Assembly: GCF_032854445.1 (NCBI RefSeq)
Contig: NW_027017991.1
Coordinates: 1 to 64,000 of the forward strand
Reading direction: 5' to 3'
Origin: Liolophura sinensis
Lineage: Eukaryota; Mollusca; Polyplacophora; Chitonida; Chitonidae
Length of the DNA: 64,000 bases
Positions 1 through 8,786 of this stretch are shown here, in pieces (the stretch's first letter is position 1; the number at the start of each line of letters is the position of its first letter). The notes beneath the pieces were generated by a model. The model did no database searches. It saw only the letters and a program-made list of their open reading frames with translations, and had not been told where the DNA came from. A program made the translations under genes and the position numbers.

Positions 1-539
1 CGGCTCTTACTCCATGGAAACCAAGGAAATTTGCAATTTTTCAACAGCTGGAGATGCCTGGCCCAATTGCGCATCCTTTGGCACCTTATTGATGTGGGTC
101 AGTGTTCAATTGTACTTTTTACAGCGGATTGTATCAAGTACCTTTTGTTTTTTTTATATACAAATGGTGTGGTTTTTCTACATGTAGATAAAGACATTGA
201 GTTTGTCTTCGACTTAGAAGTAAGACATTTGCTGGGTGAGTTAAATGGGCTTGGCCCAAAGATTTGACGTCGTCTGGGCTACCGAAGGGCACATAACTTA
301 TAATGAAAAGTTGAATATAGTAATGACCAGTCGCGATTGTACATAGTTAATGTAGCCGATTTCAATTCGCAAAAAGACCAGGCAAAAATCCAAAAGTGGA
401 AAAACTGTTCCAATGCTGCTGGTAAGAGGCTAATCCGACGTATTTTGTGACGAGAAATCGAATGGTGCAAACCGCGTTGCTCTCCGACCAATACTTTTGG
501 CTGTAGCCACAAATGAATAATCAATGATGTCAAGATCAC
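1..539. repeat. Partial first monomer (5' truncated by window edge)
   Basis: This copy lacks only about the first ten bases of the phased unit, which lie outside the window. It carries ACCTTTTG before an 8-T run, GACATT, and CAATTCGC. It is the first unit of a 6-monomer HOR whose later first units begin at 3289, 6588, 8787 and 12088. Confidence 0.95.
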
Positions 540-697
540 GTGCCCAGCAACGGCTCTTACTCCATGGAAACCAAGGAAATTTGTAATTTTTCAACAGCTG
601 GAGATGCCTGGCCCAATTGCGCATCCTTTGGCACCTTATTGATGTGGGTCAGTGTTCAATTGTACTTTTTACATCGGATTGTATCAAGTACCTTGTG

Positions 698-705
698 TTT
701 TTTTT
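698..705. repeat. Length-variable T-run of the monomer (reference copy, T8)
   Basis: This mononucleotide run lies just before TATATACAAA. It is eight T in most copies, seven in units such as 2740, 4389, 7688, 9887, 21987 and 52806, nine in units such as 10436, 13737, 39595 and 47850, and ten in 34641. In 31339 a G-to-T change makes it eleven. One copy (3289) has the run broken by an A. This run accounts for nearly all unit-length differences in the array. Confidence 0.9.
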
Positions 706-726
706 ATATACAAATGGTGTGGTTTT

Positions 727-738
727 TCTACATGTAGA
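727..738. repeat. 12-bp perfect palindrome TCTACATGTAGA
   Basis: The sequence reads identically on both strands over 12 bases. It is intact in nearly every monomer. I saw it broken in the copies starting at 7138 (CATGAAG), 21987 (TCCACATG) and 23635 (CATATAG). It could be a homodimer binding site or a small hairpin. No function can be shown from sequence alone. Confidence 0.85.
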
Positions 739-795
739 TAAAGGCATTGAGTTTGTCTACGACTTAGAAGTAAGACATTTGTTGGGTGAGTTAAA

Positions 796-808
796 TGGGC
801 TTGGCCCA
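796..808. repeat. Inverted repeat TGGGC-TTG-GCCCA
   Basis: Five-base arms (796-800 and 804-808) flank a 3-base loop, immediately upstream of a GACGTC palindrome at 816-821. The dyad is kept in most units. Exceptions include the copies at 31890 (GACCCA), 39595 and 47850 (GCTTAA), 50602 (ATAGGC) and 63255 (ATGAGC). TGGGCC-type motifs are common in plant promoters, but here they sit in a satellite and no promoter is claimed. Confidence 0.8.
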
Positions 809-920
809 AAGATTTGACGTCGTCTGGGCTACCGAAGGGCACATAACTTATAATGAAAAGTTGAATATAGTAATGACCAGTCGCGATTGTACATAGTTAA
901 TGTAGCCGATTTCAATTAGC

Positions 921-954
921 AAAAAGACCAGGCAAAAATCCAAAAGTGGAAAAA
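921..954. other. A-tract cluster (four tracts in 34 bp), possible bent DNA
   Basis: A-tracts lie at 921-925, 934-938, 942-945 and 950-954 in the reference unit. The centre-to-centre spacings are about 13, 7.5 and 8.5 bp, averaging close to one helical turn. Phased A-tracts cause DNA curvature, which is common in satellites. Frequent changes here (AAAAAGACC to AAAATGACC, GTGGAA to GTAGAA) alter the tracts in many copies, so the curvature would vary between variants. Confidence 0.5.
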
Positions 955-981
955 CTGTTCCAATGCTGCTGGTAAGAGGCT

Positions 982-1015
982 AATCCGACGTATTTTGTGA
1001 CGAGAAATCGAATGG
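982..1015. other. Invariant block of the monomer (reference copy)
   Basis: The segment from AATCCGACG to GAATGG (unit offset about 443-476) showed no substitution in any full copy I read outside the error-rich stretch at 60.2-62.9 kb. Flanking segments carry recurrent variants, such as CTCCGACC versus CTCCAACC just downstream and GCTGCTGG versus GCTGTTGG just upstream. Uneven conservation inside a satellite can mark a protein-binding box. It could also be chance in a young array. No known motif is recognised in it. Confidence 0.55.
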
Positions 1016-1047
1016 TGCAAACCGCGTTGCTCTCCGACCAATACTTT

Positions 1048-1059
1048 TGGCTGTAGCCA
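1048..1059. repeat. Inverted repeat TGGCT-GT-AGCCA
   Basis: Five-base arms flank a 2-base loop. The dyad is conserved in almost all monomers. One arm is changed in the copies starting at 17038 (TAGTCAC) and 26386 (TAGCTAC). It lies about 30 bp before the CACGTG palindrome, giving the unit junction two nearby dyads. Confidence 0.75.
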
Positions 1060-3288
1060 CAAATGAATAATCAATGATGTCAAGATCACGTGCCCAGCAA
1101 CGGCTCTTACTCCATGGAAACCAAGGAAATTTGCAATTTTTCAACAGCTGGAGATGCCTGGCCCAATTGCGCATCCTTTGGCACCTTATTGATGTGGGTC
1201 AGTGTTCAATTGTACTTTTTACAGCGGATTGTATCAAGTACCTTGTGTTTTTTTTATATACAAATGGTGTGGTTTTTCTACATGTAGATAAAGGCATTGA
1301 GTTTGTCTTCGACTTAGAAGTAAGACATTTGTTGGGTGAGTTAAATGGGCTTGGCCCAAAGATTTGACGTCGTCTGGGCTACCGAAGGGCACATAACTTA
1401 TAATGAAAAGTTGAATATAGTAATGACCAGTCGCGATTGTACATAGTTAATGTAGCCGATTTCAATTAGCAAAAAGACCAGGCAAAAATCCAAAAGTAGA
1501 AAAACTGTTCCAATGCTGCTGGTAAGAGGCTAATCCGACGTATTTTGTGACGAGAAATCGAATGGTGCAAACCGCGTTGCTCTCCAACCAATACTTTTGG
1601 CTGTAGCCACAAATGAATAATCAATGATGTCAAGATCACGTGCCCAGCAACGGCTCTTACTCCATGGAAACCATAGAAATTTGCAATTTTTCAACAGCTG
1701 GAGATGCCTGGCCCAATTGCGCATCTTTTGGCACCTTATTGATGTGGGTCAGTGTTCAATTGTACTTTTTACAGCGGACTGTATCAAGTACCTTGTGTTT
1801 TTTTTATATACAAATGGTGTGGTTTTTCTACATGTAGATAAAGACATTGAGTTTGTCTTCGACTTAGAAGTAAGACATTTGCTGGGTGAGTTAAATGGGC
1901 TTGGCCCAAAGATTTGACGTCGTCTGGGCTACCGAAGGGCACATAACTTATAATGAAAAGTTGAATATAGTAATGACCAGTCGCGATTGTACATAGTTAA
2001 TGTAGCCGATTTCAATTCGCAAAAAGACCAGGCAAAAATCCAAAAGTGGAAAAACTGTTCCAATGCTGCTGGTAAGAGGCTAATCCGACGTATTTTGTGA
2101 CGAGAAATCGAATGGTGCAAACCGCGTTGCTCTCCGACCAATACTTTTGGCTGTAGCCACAAATGAATAATCAATGATGTCAAGATCACGTGCCCAGCAA
2201 CGGCTCTTACTCCATGGAAACCATAGAAATTTGCAATTTTTCAACAGCTGGAGATGCCTGGCCCAATTGCGCATCCTTTGGCACCTTATTGATGTGGGTC
2301 AGTGTTCAATTGTACTTTTTACAGCGGATTGTATCAAGTACCTTGTGTTTTTTTTATATACAAATGGTGTGGTTTTTCTACATGTAGATAAAGACATTGA
2401 GTTTGTCTTCGACTTAGAAGTAAGACATTTGCTGGGTGAGTTAAATGGGCTTGGCCCAAAGATTTGACGTCGTCTGGGCTACCGAAGGGCACATAACTTA
2501 TAATGAAAAGTTGAATATAGTAATGACCAGTCGCGATTGTACATAGTTAATGTAGCCGATTTCAATTAGCAAAAAGACCAGGCAAAAATCCAAAAGTGGA
2601 ACAACTGTTCCAATGCTGCTGGTAAGAGGCTAATCCGACGTATTTTGTGACGAGAAATCGAATGGTGCAAACCGCGTTGCTCTCCGACCAATACTTTTGG
2701 CTGTAGCCACAAATGAATAATCAATGATGTCAAGATCACGTGCCCAGCAACGGCTCTTACTCCATGGAAACCATAGAAATTTGCAATTTTTCAACAGCTG
2801 GAGATGCCTGGCCCAATTGCGCATCTTTTGGCACCTTATTGATGTGGGTCAGTGTTCAATTGTACTTTTTACAGCGTACTGTATCAAGTACCTTTTGTTT
2901 TTTTATATACAAATGGTGTGGTTTTTCTACATGTAGATAAAGACATTGAGTTTGTCTTCGACTTAGAAGTAAGACATTTGCTGGGTGAGTTAAATGGGCT
3001 TGGCCCAAAGATTTGACGTCGTCTGGGCTACCGAAGGGCACATAACTTATAATGAAATGTTGAATATAGTAATGACCAGTCGCGATTGTACATAGTTAAT
3101 GTAGCCGATTTCAATTAGCAAAATGACCAGGCAAAAATCCAAAAGTGGAAAAACTGTTCCACTGCTGCTGGTAAGAGGCTAATCCGACGTATTTTGTGAC
3201 GAGAAATCGAATGGTGCAAACCGCGTTGCTCTCCGACCAATACTTTTGGCTGTAGCCACAAATGAATAATCAATGATGTCAAGATCAC

Positions 3289-6200
3289 GTGCCCAGCAAC
3301 GGCTCTTACTCCATGGAAACCAAGGAAATTTGCAATTTTTCAACAGCTGGAGATGCCTGGCCCAATTGCGCATCCTTTGGCACCTTATTGATGTGGGTCA
3401 GTGTTCAATTGTACTTTTTACAGCGGATTGTATCAAGTACCTTTTGTATTTTTTATATACAAATGGTGTGGTTTTTCTACATGTAGATAAAGACATTGAG
3501 TTTGTCTTCGACTTAGAAGTAAGACATTTGTTGGGTGAGTTAAATGGGCTTGGCCCAAAGATTTGACGTCGTCTGGGCTACCGAAGGGCACATAACTTAT
3601 AATGAAAAGTTGAATATAGTAATGACCAGTCGCGATTGTACATAGTTAATGTAGCCGATTTCAATTAGCAAAAAGACCAGGCAAAAATCCAAAAGTGGAA
3701 AAACTGTTCCAATGCTGCTGGTAAGAGGCTAATCCGACGTATTTTGTGACGAGAAATCGAATGGTGCAAACCGCGTTGCTCTCCGACCAATACTTTTGGC
3801 TGTAGCCACAAATGAATAATCAATGATGTCAAGATCACGTGCCCAGCAACGGCTCTTACTCCATGGAAACCAAGGAAATTTGTAATTTTTCAACAGCTGG
3901 AGATGCCTGGCCCAATTGCGCATCCTTTGGCACCTTATTGATGTGGGTCAGTGTTCAATTGTACTTTTTACATCGGATTGTATCAAGTACCTTGTGTTTT
4001 TTTTATATACAAATGGTGTGGTTTTTCTACATGTAGATAAAGGCATTGAGTTTGTCTACGACTTAGAAGTAAGACATTTGTTGGGTGAGTTAAATGGGCT
4101 TGGCCCAAAGATTTGACGTCGTCTGGGCTACCGAAGGGCACATAACTTATAATGAAAAGTTGAATATAGTAATGACCAGTCGCGATTGTACATAGTTAAT
4201 GTAGCCGATTTCAATTAGCAAAAAGACCAGGCAAAAATCCAAAAGTGGAAAAACTGTTCCAATGCTGCTGGTAAGAGGCTAATCCGACGTATTTTGTGAC
4301 GAGAAATCGAATGGTGCAAACCGCGTTGCTCTCCGACCAATACTTTTGGCTGTAGCCACAAATGAATAATCAATGATGTCAAGATCACGTGCCCAGCAAC
4401 GGCTCTTACTCCATGGAAACCAAGGAAATTTGCAATTTTTCAACAGCTGGAGATGCCTGGCCCAATTGCGCATCCTTTGGCACCTTATTGATGTGGGTCA
4501 GTGTTCAATTGTACTTTTTACAGCGGATTGTATCAAGTACCTTGTGTTTTTTTATATACAAATGGTGTGGTTTTTCTACATGTAGATAAAGACATTGAGT
4601 TTGTCTTCGACTTAGAAGTAAGACATTTGCTGGGTGAGTTAAATGGGCTTGGCCCAAAGATTTGACGTCGTCTGGGCTACCGAAGGGCACATAACTTATA
4701 ATGAAAAGTTGAATATAGTAATGACCAGTCGCGATTGTACATAGTTAATGTAGCCGATTTCAATTAGCAAAAAGACCAGGCAAAAATCCAAAAGTAGAAA
4801 AACTGTTCCAATGCTGCTGGTAAGAGGCTAATCCGACGTATTTTGTGACGAGAAATCGAATGGTGCAAACCGCGTTGCTCTCCAACCAATACTTTTGGCT
4901 GTAGCCACAAATGAATAATCAATGATGTCAAGATCACGTGCCCAGCAACGGCTCTTACTCCATGGAAACCATAGAAATTTGCAATTTTTCAACAGCTGGA
5001 GATGCCTGGCCCAATTGCGCATCTTTTGGCACCTTATTGATGTGGGTCAGTGTTCAATTGTACTTTTTACAGCGGACTGTATCAAGTACCTTGTGTTTTT
5101 TTTATATACAAATGGTGTGGTTTTTCTACATGTAGATAAAGACATTGAGTTTGTCTTCGACTTAGAAGTAAGACATTTGCTGGGTGAGTTAAATGGGCTT
5201 GGCCCAAAGATTTGACGTCGTCTGGGCTACCGAAGGGCACATAACTTATAATGAAATGTTGAATATAGTAATGACCAGTCGCGATTGTACATAGTTAATG
5301 TAGCCGATTTCAATTAGCAAAATGACCAGGCAAAAATCCAAAAGTGGAAAAACTGTTCCACTGCTGCTGGTAAGAGGCTAATCCGACGTATTTTGTGACG
5401 AGAAATCGAATGGTGCAAACCGCGTTGCTCTCCGACCAATACTTTTGGCTGTAGCCACAAATGAATAATCAATGATGTCAAGATCACGTGCCCAGCAACG
5501 GCTCTTACTCCATGGAAACCAAGGAAATTTGCAATTTTTCAACAGCTGGAGATGCCTGGCCCAATTGCGCATCCTTTGGCACCTTATTGATGTGGGTCAA
5601 TGTTCAATTGTACTTTTTACAGCGGATTGTATCAAGTACCTTGTGTTTTTTTTATATACAAATGGTGTGGTTTTTCTACATGTAGATAAAGGCATTGAGT
5701 TTGTCTTCGACTTAGAAGTAAGACATTTGTTGGGTGAGTTAAATGGGCTTGGCCCAAAGATTTGACGTCGTCTGGGCTACCGAAGGGCACATAACTTATA
5801 ATGAAAAGTTGAATATAGTAATGACCAGTCGCGATTGTACATAGTTAATGTAGCCGATTTCAATTAGCAAAAAGACCAGGCAAAAATCCAAAAGTAGAAA
5901 AACTGTTCCAATGCTGCTGGTAAGAGGCTAATCCGACGTATTTTGTGACGAGAAATCGAATGGTGCAAACCGCGTTGCTCTCCAACCAATACTTTTGGCT
6001 GTAGCCACAAATGAATAATCAATGATGTCAAGATCACGTGCCCAGCAACGGCTCTTACTCCATGGAAACCATAGAAATTTGCAATTTTTCAACAGCTGGA
6101 GATGCCTGGCCCAATTGCGCATCTTTTGGCACCTTATTGATGTGGGTCAGTGTTCAATTGTACTTTTTACAGCGGACTGTATCAAGTACCTTGTGTTTTT

Positions 6201-6587
6201 TTTATATACAAATGGTGTGGTTTTTCTACATGTAGATAAAGACATTGAGTTTGTCTTCGACTTAGAAGTAAGACATTTGCTGGGTGAGTTAAATGGGCTT
6301 GGCCCAAAGATTTGACGTCGTCTGGGCTACCGAAGGGCACATAACTTATAATGAAATGTTGAATATAGTAATGACCAGTCGCGATTGTACATAGTTAATG
6401 TAGCCGATTTCAATTAGCAAAATGACCAGGCAAAAATCCAAAAGTGGAAAAACTGTTCCACTGCTGCTGGTAAGAGGCTAATCCGACGTATTTTGTGACG
6501 AGAAATCGAATGGTGCAAACCGCGTTGCTCTCCGACCAATACTTTTGGCTGTAGCCACAAATGAATAATCAATGATGTCAAGATCAC
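3289..6587. repeat. 6-monomer HOR, copy B
   Basis: The units start at 3289, 3839, 4389, 4938, 5488 and 6038. The first three repeat the order of copy A: an ACCTTTTG unit, a CATCGG unit, then a GTAGAA/CTCCAACC unit. CCATAGAA units follow at 4938 and 6038, separated at 5488 by another GTAGAA/CTCCAACC unit. So the last half is an internal dimer repeat rather than an exact copy of A. Confidence 0.75.
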
Positions 6588-8786
6588 GTGCCCAGCAACG
6601 GCTCTTACTCCATGGAAACCAAGGAAATTTGCAATTTTTCAACAGCTGGAGATGCCTGGCCCAATTGCGCATCCTTTGGCACCTTATTGATGTGGGTCAG
6701 TGTTCAATTGTACTTTTTACAGCGGATTGTATCAAGTACCTTTTGTTTTTTTTATATACAAATGGTGTGGTTTTTCTACATGTAGATAAAGACATTGAGT
6801 TTGTCTTCGACTTAGAAGTAAGACATTTGTTGGGTGAGTTAAATGGGCTTGGCCCAAAGATTTGACGTCGTCTGGGCTACCGAAGGGCACATAACTTATA
6901 ATGAAAAGTTGAATATAGTAATGACCAGTCGCGATTGTACATAGTTAATGTAGCCGATTTCAATTCGCAAAAAGACCAGGCAAAAATCCAAAAGTGGAAA
7001 AACTGTTCCAATGCTGCTGGTAAGAGGCTAATCCGACGTATTTTGTGACGAGAAATCGAATGGTGCAAACCGCGTTGCTCTCCGACCAATACTTTTGGCT
7101 GTAGCCACAAATGAATAATCAATGATGTCAAGATCACGTGCCCAGCAACGGCTCTTACTCCATGGAAACCAAGGAAATTTGTAATTTTTCAACAGCTGGA
7201 GATGCCTGGCCCAATTGCGCATCCTTTGGCACCTTATTGATGTGGGTCAGTGTTCAATTGTACTTTTTACATCGGATTGTATCAAGTACCTTGTGTTTTT
7301 TTTATATACAAATGGTGTGGTTTTTCTACATGAAGATAAAGGCATTGAGTTTGTCTACGACTTAGAAGTAAGACATTTGTTGGGTGAGTTAAATGGGCTT
7401 GGCCCAAAGATTTGACGTCGTCTGGGCTACCGAAGGGCACATAACTTATAATGAAAAGTTGAATATAGTAATGACCAGTCGCGATTGTACATAGTTAATG
7501 TAGCCGATTTCAATTCGCAAAAAGACCAGGCAAAAATCCAAAAGTGGAAAAACTGTTCCAATGCTGCTGGTAAGAGGCTAATCCGACGTATTTTGTGACG
7601 AGAAATCGAATGGTGCAAACCGCGTTGCTCTCCGACCAATACTTTTGGCTGTAGCCACAAATGAATAATCAATGATGTCAAGATCACGTGCCCAGCAACG
7701 GCTCTTACTCCATGGAAACCAAGGAAATTTGCAATTTTTCAACAGCTGGAGATGCCTGGCCCAATTGCGCATCCTTTGGCACCTTATTGATGTGGGTCAG
7801 TGTTCAATTGTACTTTTTACAGCGGAATGTATCAAGTACCTTGTGTTTTTTTATATACAAATGGTGTGGTTTTTCTACATGTAGATAAAGACATTGAGTT
7901 TGTCTTCGACTTAGAAGTAAGACATTTGTTGGGTGAGTTAAATGGGCTTGGCCCAAAGATTTGACGTCGTCTGGGCTACCGAAGGGCACATAACTTATAA
8001 TGAAAAGTTGAATATAGTAATGACCAGTCGCGATTGTACATAGTTAATGTAGCCGATTTCAATTAGCAAAAAGACCAGGCAAAAATCCAAAAGTGGAAAA
8101 ACTGTTCCAATGCTGCTGGTAAGAGGCTAATCCGACGTATTTTGTGACGAGAAATCGAATGGTGCAAACCGCGTTGCTCTCCAACCAATACTTTTGGCTG
8201 TAGCCACAAATGAATAATCAATGATGTCAAGATCACGTGCCCAGCAACGGCTCTTACTCCATGGAAACCATAGAAATTTGCAATTTTTCAACAGCTGGAG
8301 ATGCCTGGCCCAATTGCGCATCTTTTGGCACCTTATTGATGTGGGTCAGTGTTCAATTGTACTTTTTACAGCGGACTGTATCAAGTACCTTGTGTTTTTT
8401 TTATATACAAATGGTGTGGTTTTTCTACATGTAGATAAAGACATTGAGTTTGTCTTCGACTTAGAAGTAAGACATTTGCTGGGTGAGTTAAATGGGCTTG
8501 GCCCAAAGATTTGACGTCGTCTGGGCTACCGAAGGGCACATAACTTATAATGAAATGTTGAATATAGTAATGACCAGTCGCGATTGTACATAGTTAATGT
8601 AGCCGATTTCAATTAGCAAAATGACCAGGTAAAAATCCAAAAGTGGAAAAACTGTTCCACTGCTGCTGGTAAGAGGCTAATCCGACGTATTTTGTGACGA
8701 GAAATCGAATGGTGCAAACCGCGTTGCTCTCCGACCAATACTTTTGGCTGTAGCCACAAATGAATAATCAATGATGTCAAGATCAC
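6588..8786. repeat. Shortened 4-monomer HOR
   Basis: The units start at 6588, 7138, 7688 and 8237: ACCTTTTG unit, CATCGG unit, a unit with the private CGGAATG change and T7, then a CCATAGAA/CGGACTG unit. The first three match those at 8787-10435 almost base for base, at an offset of 2,199 bp. Compared with the 6-monomer copies this one has lost or never gained two units, as expected from out-of-register exchange. The unit at 7138 carries a private CATGAAG change. Confidence 0.75.

Larger units (their letters stand above)
540..1089. repeat. Representative complete monomer (550 bp), used as reference
   Basis: Anatomy of one unit, in order: NcoI-type CCATGG (562-567), PvuII-type CAGCTG (595-600), two CAATTG palindromes (614-619, 657-662), an 8-T run followed by TATATA (698 onward), a 12-bp palindrome (727-738), a TGGGC/GCCCA dyad (796-808), GACGTC (816-821), TCGCGA (881-886), four A-tracts (921-954), an invariant block (982-1015), a TGGCT/AGCCA dyad (1048-1059), then CACGTG at the junction (1087-1092). 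I count 223 G+C (40.5%) and 18 CpG dinucleotides. This copy belongs to a variant marked by TGTAAT, CATCGG, GGCATT and TCTACGAC. The same variant recurs at 3839, 7138, 9337 and 12638. I see no internal sub-repeat, so 550 bp is the basic period. Confidence 0.95.
1..3288. repeat. 6-monomer HOR, copy A
   Basis: The units begin before the window and at 540, 1090, 1640, 2190 and 2740. The order of variants is: ACCTTTTG unit; TGTAAT/CATCGG/TCTACGAC unit; GTAGAA/CTCCAACC unit; a CCATAGAA unit with CGGACTG; a CCATAGAA unit with CGGATTG; and a CCATAGAA unit ending AAATGTTG, AAAATGACC, CCACTGCTG. The next HOR starts at 3289, giving a period of 3,299 bp. Confidence 0.8.

Noticed and set aside
279-539. 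Recurring 86-codon open frame on the minus strand, and a 64-codon frame overlapping it
   Set aside because: It is broken in many copies by the common CAATTCGC to CAATTAGC change, which adds a stop on the minus strand. That change is frequent and tolerated, so there is no sign of protein-level selection. The 64-codon frame overlaps it in another frame.
757-773. CENP-B-box-like sequence at the TTCGACTTAGAAG of most monomers
   Set aside because: Only the left part of the box (TTCG, then A four bases later) matches. The needed CGGG on the right is AGTA. The reference unit itself has TACG, and the site is polymorphic (TTCGATTT, TTCGTCTT, TTAGGAG).
540-1089. Internal duplication making 275 bp or about 183 bp the true period
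   Set aside because: Halves and thirds of the unit do not align. Only short words such as CAATTG and GACGT recur inside it.
1074-1367. Recurring 97-codon open frame on the plus strand (also at 1624, 2174, 3273 and many more)
   Set aside because: It exists only because the satellite is homogeneous. The unit is 550 bp (3 x 183 + 1), so no frame runs through two units. The T-run changes frame between copies, giving different lengths and ends. Variants do not favour silent positions, and the product resembles no family I know.
3448-3456. T-run interrupted by A in unit 3289 as a regulatory variant
   Set aside because: It is a single private substitution in one copy, with no other evidence.
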